From Tatumella sp. JGM118 (GTDB lineage: Bacteria; Pseudomonadota; Gammaproteobacteria; Enterobacterales; Enterobacteriaceae): 64,000 bases of DNA. The notes beneath the pieces were generated by a model. It ran no database searches and was not told the origin of the DNA. It saw nothing but the letters and a program-made list of their open reading frames with translations. This document shows, piece after piece, positions 8,830 to 18,166 of this stretch (position 1 is its first letter; each line of letters starts with the position of its first letter). The position numbers and the translations under genes are program-made. The stretch covers positions 124,001-188,000 of the forward strand of contig NZ_JAERJR010000002.1 in NCBI RefSeq assembly GCF_018257515.1, given 5' to 3'.

Positions 8830-9714
8830 TTAAAGATTGCTGTTGACCCAGTCACCGGCCACCGTTGCCGGATCGGCGTGCTCAATATCCACCTGTTGAT
8901 TGAGTTTTACCAGCGCGCTGTTATTCAGTTTTGCCGACACCTCATCCAGAACTCCGCTGATTTGTGGGGTCAGGACCGCTTTTCTGACCAACGGCACCAC
9001 GTTCTGGCTGGGTTGTTCCTGTTTATCATCCTGTAACACCACCCAACCCTCTTTCGCCAGGTTCCCCTGGGTGGACACCACGGTGGCGACATCAATGCGT
9101 TTAGAATTCAGCGCCATCCGCGATAACGGCCCGCCCATATCCAGCGATTCAAAATGCTTAAACTTAATTCCGTACACCCGGGCCAGACCCGGTAAACCCA
9201 GCGCCCGGGTGGCGACTTCCGGTGGCCCTCCCACCACTAACTGGTCAGACACTTTCGCCAGGTCTGACAGTGTTTTCAGATGGTATTTTTTTGCGGTATC
9301 CGGCCGTACCGCCCAGGCGGTGGTGGACTCCGCAGACGAGGCCTTCAGCAAGGTAAACTCTGACGGTAGTGCCTTCTTCAGTGCTGCCTCCACATCCTGT
9401 TGTCGGGTGACTTTTGCCTGCGGATCGTAGTAATTCAGTAATGCACCCAGATATTCCGGCACAATATCTATCTCGCCACTTTTCAGTGCCGGGATGATGA
9501 TTTCGCGGTTGCCGAGATTCAGCCGGGTCTTCACCTCAATGCCTTTTTTTTCCAGCGCTTTGGCATAAATATTGGCCAGCACCGATTGTTCTGAAAAATT
9601 TGCACCACCGACTGTCAGGGGTTGCGCAAATACCTGCGCTCCGGTCAGCATCAGGCTGGCACCGAGTAACGACAGGCTGAATGTTTTGCCGGTTAACGAC
9701 AGTTTTTTATTCAT
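8830..9714 (-). CDS. Osmoprotectant ABC transporter, substrate-binding protein
   Basis: 294 residues with a Sec signal peptide (MNKKLSLTGKTF..., cleavage about after AQVFA). The mature protein has the OpuAC/ProX-type signatures of the YehZ/OsmF-OpuBC branch: VGGANFSEQSVLANIYA, GEIDIVPEYLGALL and DSQ-like VVSTQGNLA. It should bind a quaternary amine such as glycine betaine or choline in the periplasm. It is the last gene of a leftward operon (ATPase, permease, permease, binding protein) with a 36-bp gap from the permease. Ligand specificity cannot be read directly. Confidence 0.85.
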   Translation of the reverse strand: MNKKLSLTGKTFSLSLLGASLMLTGAQVFAQPLTVGGANFSEQSVLANIYAKALEKKGIEVKTRLNLGNREIIIPALKSGEIDIVPEYLGALLNYYDPQAKVTRQQDVEAALKKALPSEFTLLKASSAESTTAWAVRPDTAKKYHLKTLSDLAKVSDQLVVGGPPEVATRALGLPGLARVYGIKFKHFESLDMGGPLSRMALNSKRIDVATVVSTQGNLAKEGWVVLQDDKQEQPSQNVVPLVRKAVLTPQISGVLDEVSAKLNNSALVKLNQQVDIEHADPATVAGDWVNSNL

Positions 9715-9750
9715 AGAGACCTCAGCAGTAAAGGGAACGGGGACAACCTG

Positions 9751-10437
9751 TTATTTCTGATAAGAAACGGGTGATGCATGTTTAAAAAACAGACGCCGCA
9801 GGGCCATCAGCAGCACATCGCAACCGATGGCCAGTAGCGAAACAATTAACGCGCCGGAGATGACCTGCGGGATATCCTGTTGTCCAAGCCCGTCGATCAG
9901 AAAGCGGCCCAGTCCGCCGGCCCCGGCATAGGCAGCTATGACTGCGGTAGCGATTAATTGCAGCAGAGCGGTACGAAATCCGGCAAAGATCATCGGCATC
10001 GCTAACGGTAGTCGCAAAAGGATCAGGCTTTGCCAGCCGGTCATCCCCATCGCCCTGGCCGCATCACATAGCCGTTTATCCGCATAGAAAATACCGGCAT
10101 AGGTGTTGGTCACTATCGGCGGGATTGACATCGCGACCAGCGCGATAAATATCGGCAAATCGTTAAAACCAATCAGCAGAATAAACAGCAAAATCAGACC
10201 CAGTGACGGAATGGCGCGGCCGGCGTTAAACAGGTTGATAAACAGAAAGGCCATTTTAGGGCGGTAGCCGAGAAAAATGCCCACCGGCACGCCTATCGCC
10301 GTGGCGATAACGATACTTACCGACACGTACCAGACGTGTTCGGTGATCCGCTGCAGAATGCCGGATTCCCCTGACCAGTGTGAGACGTCGGTCAGCCAGT
10401 GAAAGGTAGTAATGAAAATAGTGGTTAATTGTTCCAT
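9751..10437 (-). CDS. Osmoprotectant ABC transporter, permease 2
   Basis: About 228 residues with roughly six membrane helices and the BPD_transp_1 coupling loop (DAARAMGMTGWQSLILLRLPLAMP, containing the EAA-type Gly). It pairs with the second permease to form the inner-membrane pore. A GTG at 10449 is in frame; the ATG at 10437 is taken as the start, giving a short overlap with the upstream permease gene. The paired-permease arrangement resembles YehW/YehY and OpuCB/OpuCD. Confidence 0.85.
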   Translation of the reverse strand: MEQLTTIFITTFHWLTDVSHWSGESGILQRITEHVWYVSVSIVIATAIGVPVGIFLGYRPKMAFLFINLFNAGRAIPSLGLILLFILLIGFNDLPIFIALVAMSIPPIVTNTYAGIFYADKRLCDAARAMGMTGWQSLILLRLPLAMPMIFAGFRTALLQLIATAVIAAYAGAGGLGRFLIDGLGQQDIPQVISGALIVSLLAIGCDVLLMALRRLFFKHASPVSYQK

Positions 10438-11054
10438 GGCGTAATCCACTGACCGGTCCGTGCAATCACAAAGTCGAAAATAAACGACAGCACCAGGCTG
10501 AGCAGCAGGCTGACATAGATCGGGGTCAGGAAATCCTGGTTAAAGCCCGCCAGCAGTAACTGACCCAATCCCCCCTGGCCGATCAGCGAGGTCACGGTCA
10601 CCAGTCCTACCAGGGTCACCGACGCGATTCTGAGTCCGCTGATCACGGCCGGCAGGATCAGATAAAATTCGACATCAATAAACCGGTAAATCCGCGTATA
10701 GCCCAGTGCCCTGCCGGATTCCAGCACATCTGCAGGGAGTTTTTCCATGCCTGCCAGTACATTGCTGAGAAGGATCAGCAGGGAATAGAGGGTCAGGCCT
10801 GTCACGGAGGTGGTAACGCTTAATCCGGTGAAGGGTATTAATAAAATAAACAGTGCCAGTGAGGGAATGGTAAACAGCACGCCGCAAAATGACACTATCG
10901 GCTGTGCCGTTTTCGGCCAGCGCAGGATAATCAGTAAAAACAGTGCGGTCAGCAACGTACCGAAGAACAGTGAATAGAGCACCATCTGTGCGTGCTGCCA
11001 GCTGAGCCCGAGGATCATTGACTGATTATCTGCAATCCATCGCCAGTCAATCAT
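10425..11054 (-). CDS. Osmoprotectant ABC transporter, permease 1
   Basis: 209 residues with five or six hydrophobic helices and an EAA loop (DVLESGRALGYTRIYRFIDVEFYLILP). The start overlaps the end of the ATPase gene by 8 bases and the stop overlaps the next permease, so the three are translationally coupled. It forms a heterodimeric channel with the downstream permease. Confidence 0.85.
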   Translation of the reverse strand: MIDWRWIADNQSMILGLSWQHAQMVLYSLFFGTLLTALFLLIILRWPKTAQPIVSFCGVLFTIPSLALFILLIPFTGLSVTTSVTGLTLYSLLILLSNVLAGMEKLPADVLESGRALGYTRIYRFIDVEFYLILPAVISGLRIASVTLVGLVTVTSLIGQGGLGQLLLAGFNQDFLTPIYVSLLLSLVLSFIFDFVIARTGQWITPWNN

Positions 11055-12135
11055 AGGTGTGTTGCTCCCCGTGGCGGTGCAATACCTGGTTCAGTAGCGC
11101 CAGTGACAGGACACCGCAATAGCGACCGAGGGCATCGGTCCTGACCAGCAGGCCAGCCGGTGCCGTCAGTAACTGGTTGCAGGCATAACGCAGGCTGTCA
11201 TCGGGGCCGATGGTCTGCGGAACCTGTTCCGCGTCCTGCGTAGCGGGGGACTGCCAGCGGACAGGACGATGATCGTCATCCAGCACCAGGCCGAAATCGC
11301 TGTCAATCTGTGAAAAGGTCGCTGTGATGGGAGTCCCCCGCTGGGTCATCAGCCGGACATCATAACGGGGGACATCCGCGACCCGAAGGCGTTCAAGGCG
11401 ACGCAGATTCGCCTCCGGCCCGATAAACTGGCGTACAAAGTCACTGGCCGGGTGAGCCAGAATTTCATCCGGGGGGGCAAACTGTACCAGCTCGCCGCCC
11501 TGCCGGAAAATAGCAATTTTATCACCCAGCCGGAGTGCTTCATTAATGTCATGGGTGACCAGCACAATGGTTTTTTTCAGCCGTTGCTGAATCTCTAATA
11601 ATTCACCCTGCAGTTTATCCCGCACTATCGGGTCAATGGCCGCAAAGGGTTCATCCATCAGCAGAATAGGGGGGTCGGCCGCCAGCGCTCTGGCAATAGC
11701 TACCCGGCCCTGCTGGCCGCCGGAAAGTTCATGCGGATAGCGTTGCAACAGCCGCCTGTCCAGCGACATCAGGTCAACCAGCTCATCGATCCGGTGGCGG
11801 GTTCGTGCTTTATCCCAGCCGCAGAGGCGCGGGACAGTCGCAATATTCTGTGAGACAGTCCGGTGAGGGAATAGCGCGGCGCTCTGCATCACAAAACCGA
11901 TATGTCGCCTGACCTGGATAATATTGCTGCCAGACAGTAAGACCCCGCCGACCCGGACCTGGCCGGTGTCTGGACTATCCAGCTGATTAATCATGCGCAG
12001 AATCGTGGTTTTGCCGCACCCGCTCGGGCCGACAAAGGTACAAAATTCACTTTCGTTGATCACCAGGTTTAAATTTCTGACCGCAGGCTGATCGCTACCC
12101 GGATACGTTTTAGATATTTGCTCGAGTCTTATCAT
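11047..12135 (-). CDS. Osmoprotectant ABC transporter, ATPase with C-terminal CBS region
   Basis: 362 residues. Walker A is GPSGCGKTT (about residue 37), the signature is LSGGQQGRVAIARAL, Walker B is ILLMDEPFAAID and the switch His is in VLVTHD. After residue 245 comes an added region with CBS-like segments (ATQDAEQVPQTIGPDDSLRYA, ending in ALLNQVLHRHGE) as in ProV/OpuCA, where CBS domains sense ionic strength. The one oddity is Gly instead of the usual Gln in the signature (QQG). First gene of the operon; a promoter should lie in the 400 bp between it and the chemoreceptor. Confidence 0.87.
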   Translation of the reverse strand: MIRLEQISKTYPGSDQPAVRNLNLVINESEFCTFVGPSGCGKTTILRMINQLDSPDTGQVRVGGVLLSGSNIIQVRRHIGFVMQSAALFPHRTVSQNIATVPRLCGWDKARTRHRIDELVDLMSLDRRLLQRYPHELSGGQQGRVAIARALAADPPILLMDEPFAAIDPIVRDKLQGELLEIQQRLKKTIVLVTHDINEALRLGDKIAIFRQGGELVQFAPPDEILAHPASDFVRQFIGPEANLRRLERLRVADVPRYDVRLMTQRGTPITATFSQIDSDFGLVLDDDHRPVRWQSPATQDAEQVPQTIGPDDSLRYACNQLLTAPAGLLVRTDALGRYCGVLSLALLNQVLHRHGEQHTYD

Positions 12136-12537
12136 GTCCCGGTGTCACTTATAAGGTGAATATAATAAACCAGTATAGGTGAGATAGTAGTGACGCGCTG
12201 CCCCGCGGCGAAATGCCGAATAGTTGTTTAGATATGCAGATAGCGGCAAAGACTGGCCATCGTAGAGACCGGACGGCCTGTCACCACAAGCTGGCCCGAT
12301 AGCGGACCCTGTACGGAGATCTTATCGCCGACCGCAGGGACAGTTCTCAGGAACTAACTCATTAATTTAATATTATATTTTAGGGGGTTAATAAATATGG
12401 GTAGCAATGAATTAAAGGTGGAGCTTCATAAAATATCAAGGTTGCCCTGAAGAAATATCAATAATAATTTTCTAAAGCCTCAGGAAATCGGGTCGATAAC
12501 CTCCGGATATATTATTCTGTTCTGATAAAAGGCTTAT
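12136..12537. other. Divergent intergenic region (osmoprotectant operon / chemoreceptor)
   Basis: 402 bp. It carries the sigma-28 promoter of the chemoreceptor at 12473-12499 and should hold the osmoprotectant operon promoter near 12140-12200 on the minus strand; no clear -35/-10 was picked out there. The part 12360-12420 is strongly A+T-rich. Confidence 0.5.
12473..12499 (+). promoter_or_regulatory. Sigma-28 (FliA) promoter of the chemoreceptor
   Basis: TAAAGCCT, exactly 11 bp, then GTCGATAA. The enterobacterial FliA consensus is TAAAGTTT-N11-GCCGATAA; six and seven of eight positions agree with correct spacing. Transcription would start near 12507, about 30 nt before the ATG. Confidence 0.85.
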
Positions 12538-14121
12538 ATGACTATCACACAGCGGTTATTACTGGCATTTACTTTGCTGGCGCTATCTCTCATCTCAATG
12601 GTTGCCGTATCACTTACCGTGATTTCCGGGTTTCAATCCCGCTTTGAATATGTTCAGCAGAGTGCGATACCGAGCATTAAGAATCTTAACGCATTGCTCA
12701 GTAACACGAATCAGCTGGCCATTGAATTATACCGTCATCAGACATCTTCATCGAAGGATAAGAAGGAAGTTTCCAGAAAAGCGCTTAATGGTCTGGTGGA
12801 TAAACTTAAAACGTTGACGGCGTATTATGAGGCGAATGATATTTCCAGCGAAGAAGACCGGGTAATGATAAAGAAGGCTATTGTTGATGTCGACGCGATC
12901 CGTTCCACGCTGCCCGCTTTTTTAGCTGCTTCTGACAGAAATGACAATGTGGCATCACTGGCGGAGATGAAAGGTGAAAATGGGGTGGGGGCGCCGACGA
13001 GAGATTTAGAGGCGGGATTTAAAAAACAAATTGATTTAAATATTCAGATTGGCGACAAGCTGAGAGTAATCAATAAACGAATTTATGCCGAGACATGCTG
13101 GATAATGACCACGGTGTCTCTGGGGATCATTCTTGTGCTTGGATTCTTTTCGGTTCGTATCATCCTGGGGATCAGGTATAGCCTGAACAGTATGCAAAAT
13201 ACGATGGCCGACGTCAGTAATAGTCTGGATTTAACACGGCAGGTTCCGGTACTCAGAGATGATGAGATCGGGCAAACGGCTTCCGCATTTAACCAACTGC
13301 TGAATAAAGTCTCCGCAACACTGATATCGGTAAACCATTCCGCACAGTCTGTCAGCACGGGTTCTACACAAATCGCTGCGGGTAACGAAGACCTCTCATC
13401 ACGTACCGAGCAGCAGGCGGCGTCTTTGGAACAGACGTCCGCAAGCATGGCGGCGTTAAGCGATACAGTCAGGCAGAATGCGCAGGGCGCAGTGCAGGCC
13501 AGTGAGCTTGCGAACAATGCGAATCAGTTATCCAGCCAGAACGGCGAGGCCGTCAGCCGGATGCTGGGAACGATGTCCGACATTCGCGGCAGTTCGGCTA
13601 AAATATCCGAAATTACCGGCCTGATTGAAGGTGTGGCTTTTCAGACAAATATTCTGGCACTTAACGCGGCGGTTGAGGCGGCGCGTGCAGGTGAACATGG
13701 CAGAGGATTTGCCGTAGTGGCTTCAGAGGTCCGTAACCTTGCACAGCGATCTTCATCTGCTGCGCGTGAAATAAAAGATCTGATTTCACTTTCTGTTTCT
13801 CAGGTTGAACAGGGACTTGAACAGGCCACTCAGGTGGGAGGTAATACAGAAAATGTCAGCACTGCTATTCAGCAGGTCGCTGACCTGGTCAATGAAATTG
13901 CCACGGCAACCTCCGAACAGAGTGCAGGTATTGAGCAGGTGCATCTGGCTATCGGGCAGATGGACGAAGTCACACAGCAGAATGCCTCGCTGGTGGAACA
14001 AGCCTCCACGGCATCACGATCGCTGCAGGAACAGGCGGAAAGCTTATCTGGCCTGGTCTCTTCGTTTACTCTCGAAGAAACCGTAAATTATGCCGCGGCA
14101 GCGGACGTGGTGCTGCTCTGA
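12538..14121 (+). CDS. Methyl-accepting chemotaxis protein
   Basis: 527 residues. TM1 ([20 protein letters not shown]), a periplasmic four-helix-type sensor of about 150 residues, TM2 (about residues 187-208), a HAMP domain (about 210-265) and the long coiled-coil signalling domain. The hairpin tip is canonical ([20 protein letters not shown], then [20 protein letters not shown]). Methylation-type Glu/Gln pairs flank it. The C-terminus ends [15 protein letters not shown] and lacks the NWETF pentapeptide that tethers CheR/CheB in Tar and Tsr, so adaptation probably depends on other receptors in the array. Expression by FliA is indicated by the promoter directly upstream. Confidence 0.93.
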   Translation: MTITQRLLLAFTLLALSLISMVAVSLTVISGFQSRFEYVQQSAIPSIKNLNALLSNTNQLAIELYRHQTSSSKDKKEVSRKALNGLVDKLKTLTAYYEANDISSEEDRVMIKKAIVDVDAIRSTLPAFLAASDRNDNVASLAEMKGENGVGAPTRDLEAGFKKQIDLNIQIGDKLRVINKRIYAETCWIMTTVSLGIILVLGFFSVRIILGIRYSLNSMQNTMADVSNSLDLTRQVPVLRDDEIGQTASAFNQLLNKVSATLISVNHSAQSVSTGSTQIAAGNEDLSSRTEQQAASLEQTSASMAALSDTVRQNAQGAVQASELANNANQLSSQNGEAVSRMLGTMSDIRGSSAKISEITGLIEGVAFQTNILALNAAVEAARAGEHGRGFAVVASEVRNLAQRSSSAAREIKDLISLSVSQVEQGLEQATQVGGNTENVSTAIQQVADLVNEIATATSEQSAGIEQVHLAIGQMDEVTQQNASLVEQASTASRSLQEQAESLSGLVSSFTLEETVNYAAAADVVLL

Positions 14122-14664
14122 CCGATGCGATATCGTTGTCAGACAGCGAATCGCCTGATAAGCAGGCCGGGTGCCGTCGGGAACAGGCGATATATTTAAC
14201 CTCGCCCGGCGGCTTCCACCGGCGCTGATTGATCAGCGCTTTTCCGCGAGTTGCCGTCAGACCCTTCCTGTACCGGCATTCAGCCGGTTCACTTATCAGG
14301 TCTCTCCCGTAAAAAAGCCATTGCGATTTCCGGTTTTGCCGCCGGGGGTGCTGTAATGCGTGAAAGATCCCCCCGACAGGAACACCGAAATCTTTAACAG
14401 ACCCGGCCACAGGCCGGGCAGGAATATGCGGCCTCAGTCCCTCAGAACATCAGAATATCAGAATACTGAGTTATCCTGCGGATCAAAGAGGCTGATTTCA
14501 TCGGTGAGGTGGGTGTCAGGCCGGTGTCAGCTGCAGACGCTATGGCTTTCCTGCGCTGATTCAGTAACACTGGTCCCGGTTTAGTGTGGCAGTCTACGGT
14601 CAGGCGGATAGGGTCATAGTGAACAGAGACACGCTGTTGTCGGTAAGGGGTAATACCGGCAGAA
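14122..14664. other. Intergenic region, no gene recognised
   Basis: About 540 bp after the chemoreceptor. Short frames on both strands lack ribosome sites and protein-like composition. A small imperfect direct repeat (CAGAACATCAGAATATCAGAATA) lies near 14443-14465. Nothing else seen. Confidence 0.5.
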
Positions 14665-14701
14665 AAGCAAAAAACCCGCCTAAGTTTCCTTAAGCGGGTT
14701 T
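14665..14701 (-). terminator. Rho-independent terminator of tRNA-Asn
   Basis: On the minus strand AAACCCGCTTAAG pairs with CTTAGGCGGGTTT (one G-T mismatch), followed by a T-run (TTTTTTGC). It lies just 3' of the tRNA. Confidence 0.9.
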
Positions 14702-14709
14702 CTTAAATA

Positions 14710-14785
14710 TGGCTCCTCTGACTGGACTCGAACCAGTGACATACGGATTAACAGTCCGCCGTTCTACCGACTGAACTACAGAGGA
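14710..14785 (-). tRNA. tRNA-Asn (GTT)
   Basis: 76 nt read on the minus strand: acceptor TCCTCTG pairing with CAGAGGA, D-arm AGTTCAGTCGGTAGAAC, anticodon loop CTGTTAA with anticodon GTT, T-arm CTGGTTCGAGTCCAG, discriminator G and an encoded CCA at 14712-14710. All stems pair. tRNA-Asn genes are common integration sites, but no integrase lies near this one. Confidence 0.98.
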
Positions 14786-15116
14786 ATTGTCGTGAAGACG
14801 GGGCGAATATTAACGAGCCACGAGGGCCTTGTCAAAGCACTTTCGTCATCTTTGCGTCCGTATGCCGAAGATTTCACCAGAAAGGCCGTAAAACAGACTG
14901 TTTGTGTTTTTACTGTGCAGAACGGCGCAGGCTTGCCGGTGGCCAGTGAGGGAGGTATCCCGGCACGGCTTACCGTGGATATTTGTCACCAGGTCAGGGA
15001 GGGCGGTCGCCCGGGTCAGGCGAGCCTGATCCGAGCGCACTTTATTACCGCCGGGGACTTTCATAGACGGCGCAGTGTCTGCTGCGCGGCCTCAGGCGAA
15101 CCTGCACATCCCTGGC
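14786..15116. other. Intergenic region, no gene recognised
   Basis: 331 bp containing the tRNA promoter on the minus strand. A rightward frame at 14792 has no ribosome site and a low-complexity, Arg/Gly-rich product, so it was not called. Confidence 0.5.
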
Positions 15117-15491
15117 TCAGAGGGTTTGCTGAGCATAGGCACAAAGTTTATTACCGTACGGGTCCCGCAGATAAGCGATAAATTTACCATCTTTACGCAG
15201 GTGGGGGGCGCTTTCGGCCGATTTTCCGCCGGATCCAACGCCTGCCTGGTGCCAGGCCTGAACATCTTCTGCACTGTTTAGCAGGAACCCGATAGTCCCG
15301 CCATTGGCATAGGTTGCGGGTTGACCGTTTATCGGCAGGGTAATAATGAACCGCTGGTCTCCCTTACGGTAAAAGGGACGATTAAGGGCGTCAATACCGG
15401 CATCATCAATGCCGGTAAAACGAAAAATAGCATCATAAAATTTTTTAGATAGCTGAAGGTCATCAGAACCCACGACCACATGACTGAACAT
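15117..15491 (-). CDS. VOC (glyoxalase/bleomycin-resistance) family protein
   Basis: 124 residues with the paired beta-alpha-beta-beta-beta modules of the vicinal-oxygen-chelate fold: MFSHVVVGSDDLQLSKKFYDAIF at the start and FIAYLRDPYGNKLCAY at the end. Metal-type ligand candidates are His4 and a late Glu/Asn position, but the Glu is not clearly conserved. Substrate unknown. RBS AGGAG lies 9 nt upstream. Single gene. Confidence 0.85.
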   Translation of the reverse strand: MFSHVVVGSDDLQLSKKFYDAIFRFTGIDDAGIDALNRPFYRKGDQRFIITLPINGQPATYANGGTIGFLLNSAEDVQAWHQAGVGSGGKSAESAPHLRKDGKFIAYLRDPYGNKLCAYAQQTL

Positions 15492-15684
15492 AATTATTGT
15501 CTCCTGAAATGTCAGATCCGTTTTTTTTCACTGATTGCCGGGCCGCGATGATCCGCTATATTTCCGGCGGAACCTTTTTTCACCGCCTGTTGTACCCGTA
15601 TTGCGTGCCCGGCCACACAGGACGCACTGTCACGCCTGTATTGTCAGGCAATGATGAATGACTTCCCCGGCAGGCGGAGACCCG

Positions 15685-16185
15685 TTACCGGGATAAATCT
15701 TCGGTGGCAGGGTTGCCGTCTGCCTGTTGTGCCATACGGATATATTGCAGCCCTTTTTTTTCGAACGGTGCTGAGCAAGGTGAAAAGCCCCGCTTCCGGT
15801 AGAAATCTGCAGCACTCAGTCTGGCATCCAGTTCAAAGCGCCGTGCGCCTTCCTCTGTGAGCAGTGCGATCACCTGGTTCAGTAACGCACTGCCGGCACC
15901 CTGGTGTTGCCATTCCGGCAGAGTGGCAAATTTACGTATCTGCCAGCAATGTTCCTGCTGATAAAAAACAGACAGGCAGCAGATGAGGGTCCCTGCATGG
16001 GTGATCCCGAAATGGCGGGCAGAGTCATCCCCCGGCACGCGGGAAAAGGACAAAGGTTTGTCCGGCCAGAGCACGCGTTGTCTGAGTGCCAGACAGTGTG
16101 TGTAGCTGACCGGACCCAGGGTGGTCGTGCTGTCAGAGAACGAATATTCACCGGTCCCGTTTTCGGCCCGGGGGGGTATTAACAT
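15685..16185 (-). CDS. GNAT family N-acetyltransferase
   Basis: 166 residues. The acetyl-CoA pyrophosphate loop is QHQGAG (motif A: KFATLPEWQHQGAGSALL), followed by motif B (FELDARLSAADFYRKRGF). It should acetylate a small molecule or protein amine in the cytoplasm; the target is unknown. A longer frame to 16323 exists, but the ATG at 16185 has a very good AGGAG 7 nt upstream and the extension looks non-coding. Confidence 0.87.
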   Translation of the reverse strand: MLIPPRAENGTGEYSFSDSTTTLGPVSYTHCLALRQRVLWPDKPLSFSRVPGDDSARHFGITHAGTLICCLSVFYQQEHCWQIRKFATLPEWQHQGAGSALLNQVIALLTEEGARRFELDARLSAADFYRKRGFSPCSAPFEKKGLQYIRMAQQADGNPATEDLSR

Positions 16186-16570
16186 CTGCCGGCTCCTTTC
16201 TGGCGCGGTATCACCGTCACGTGGCAGAGATCCCTGCTGTATACAGGCTGAACAGTCGATACCAGGCGGGTTGCTGATAGCTTTTAATATCAGTGCTGAC
16301 GCCGAAAGTAAACCCGGGATCATGCACCGGTCAGGTTAACCAGAGCGGTGAGGGACAGGTAACGGTGTTGAGATGCCGGATGGTATGGGTAGCTGAGGGG
16401 ACAAGGTACACCCGGCTACCGATATCTCCGGCTCGCTGCCTTTGCCTCGGTGCGGCAAAGGGATGACGTTGATGAAGTTCTCACCGTCTGACAGGGTCGC
16501 ACGGCGACTGAGGGCGGAACTCAGCGGGGGACACGACGGTTGCGCCCGGTCAAGCCTGCCATGACGAAGG
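16186..16570. other. Intergenic region, no gene recognised
   Basis: About 385 bp between two leftward genes. No terminator with a T-run or recognisable gene; the frames present are shadows or composition artefacts. Confidence 0.4.
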
Positions 16571-16882
16571 TCAGCCGGATTTTTCGCTGATACCTGCCAT
16601 AAACTGTGAGCAATTCGAGCCGGCAGAAGCGGCATTGATCTGTTGCTGATCCAGCCGGAACGCGCTGATGACCAGTGAGTTCTGCAGTTTTTGGGCGGTT
16701 AACTGCCCCAGCGTACGGACCTGATCAGGGGCCAGCAGGTGGTTATCCACGGCAACATTCAGTACCGAGCAGGTAGAGTTAATAATATTAAACCGGGCAA
16801 CGGTGGCATTATTCACAGAGAATCCCGCCACGCCGCCAATCACCATCAGCCCGACCCACAGTAATATTTTTTTCACTTTCAT
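16571..16882 (-). CDS. Hypothetical membrane-anchored or exported protein
   Basis: 103 residues. An N-terminal hydrophobic stretch (ILLWVGLMVIGGVAGF, about residues 6-21) could be a signal anchor or signal peptide; no lipobox. The remainder is small, polar and carries two cysteines (INSTCSV and GSNCSQ) that could form a periplasmic disulphide. RBS GAGG before the ATG. No family recognised and no operon partner. Confidence 0.6.
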   Translation of the reverse strand: MKVKKILLWVGLMVIGGVAGFSVNNATVARFNIINSTCSVLNVAVDNHLLAPDQVRTLGQLTAQKLQNSLVISAFRLDQQQINAASAGSNCSQFMAGISEKSG

Positions 16883-17037
16883 TGGTATAGCCTCTTCGTC
16901 GATAAGCTGACAATGTTACCTAAGATCTGTGCTGACGTAATAAAAAATCTTATATCTTTCCACTGCCCTGCGGAATATTCATTGCCCTCAGACAGCGGTA
17001 CCGGCGGCTATTGAATATGACGGAGTACGTAGAAAAA

Positions 17038-17256
17038 ATGCTGATTTATAGTGTGTTCGGACGATATATCGGGGTACGCCGTGAACAGGACCGCTGGCTG
17101 GTGTTTCGTATCGATATGACAGAGCGTAAATATTCAAGGCTGCGGGAGTGTGTTATTCCGGACACCCTGACGGAAGATGAAATCCCCCGCTGGCTGGACG
17201 ATATATTCCATGAGTCAGCCACGGAAAAGCATCCGGGGGTTATTCGTATTGAATAA
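17038..17256 (+). CDS. DUF7661-like small protein
   Basis: 72 residues from the ATG at 17038 (MLIYSVFGRYIGV...). The SVFGR start, DRWLVFRI strand, VIPDTLTEDEIPRWLDDIFHE helix and KHPGV end recall a small uncharacterised family (DUF7661) of about 70 residues; this is from memory. GGAG lies 12 nt upstream of 17038; in-frame starts at 17011 (TTG) and 17017 (ATG) would add 7 to 9 residues. Cytoplasmic, function unknown. Confidence 0.6.
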   Translation: MLIYSVFGRYIGVRREQDRWLVFRIDMTERKYSRLRECVIPDTLTEDEIPRWLDDIFHESATEKHPGVIRIE

Positions 17257-17335
17257 GTCAGGTCGTCCTGTGGCGGGGCCTTTCCCTCCGTGATGAAACG
17301 TGAGAGACAGGCCAGAGACCTGGCCCATCGGCGGG

Positions 17336-18166
17336 TCAGCGGCCGGCGGGTGACACCACTGGTGGCGGCAGGGGGTGTGTTGTCTGACGTCGCCCCGAAT
17401 ATATCCGTTCAGCGAGGTACAGTAATGCGCCCAGCGTACCGACAAAGAAACCTGGCGGCCAGTCAGTCAGCCATGAGAGTGCTATCGCACTCCAGACGAT
17501 GATCAGAGCCACCGCGACGGAGAGCAGTAAGGCAGGGAGCGGCCGCCGGCTCAGTGAACGGGCAATCGCCGGAGGTGCAATCATCAGGCTGAATACCAGA
17601 AGCGATCCGACAACCGGAACGGCGATGCTGGTGGTCAGGGCCAGCAAGGCAAGAAAGCCGAATTCGGTCCCCCGCACCGAAACACCGCGTACCACCGCCA
17701 GCTCAGCGGAGAAGGAACTGAGCAGCAAACGCCGGAACAACAGAATAATCAGTAACAGGGTAATGGTGGCCGCAACCCCGAGCGGGACCAGCTGTGCCCG
17801 GCTGATACCCAGTAAATCGCCAAATAGCAGTGAATAGACCGAGCGGGAATAACGCCCGCTCAGGCTAAGCAGGAGAGTACCTGCCCCCAGTAACGTCACC
17901 AGGCAAAGCGCGGTCGCGACTTCATGACGGTGCTGGCGGCCGAAGCTATTGATCCCCAGTGCGCCAATCGAGGCAAACAGCAGAACGCCATAGAAGGGGT
18001 TAATCCCCAGCAATACCGCCGCAGCGGCACCGGGGAAGGCTCCCATCGGCAGGGCATGGGCGGTAAAAGATGCACCGCGCAGGATCACAAAAAATCCGAC
18101 CATGCCGCAGACGATGGCGACCAGCGTCGCCGCGATCCAGCTGGTAAACATAAAACCGCTAAACAT
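17336..18166 (-). CDS. Zn/Mn ABC transporter, permease 2
   Basis: 276 residues of the ABC-3 (ZnuB/SitD) permease family with about eight hydrophobic helices (for example VAIVCGMVGFFVILRG, LLALTTSIAVPVVGSLLVFSLMIAPPAIA). The conserved GASFTAHALPMGAFPGAAAA segment faces the ATPase. AGGA lies 9 nt upstream of the ATG at 18166; the extra in-frame residues to 18214 overlap the upstream gene deeply and lack such a site. Last gene of the four-gene metal importer. Confidence 0.85.
   Translation of the reverse strand: MFSGFMFTSWIAATLVAIVCGMVGFFVILRGASFTAHALPMGAFPGAAAAVLLGINPFYGVLLFASIGALGINSFGRQHRHEVATALCLVTLLGAGTLLLSLSGRYSRSVYSLLFGDLLGISRAQLVPLGVAATITLLLIILLFRRLLLSSFSAELAVVRGVSVRGTEFGFLALLALTTSIAVPVVGSLLVFSLMIAPPAIARSLSRRPLPALLLSVAVALIIVWSAIALSWLTDWPPGFFVGTLGALLYLAERIYSGRRQTTHPLPPPVVSPAGR

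Noticed and set aside
12397..12450. 17-codon ORF (ATG with GGGGG upstream) before the chemoreceptor promoter
   Set aside because: Too short to judge, lies upstream of the sigma-28 promoter and ends before it, no conserved features visible.
14792..15181. 129-codon rightward frame next to tRNA-Asn
   Set aside because: Overlaps the tRNA leader and the end of the VOC gene, no ribosome site, low-complexity product.
14710..16882. Genomic island at tRNA-Asn
   Set aside because: No integrase and no direct repeat of the tRNA 3' end was found; flanking genes look ordinary.
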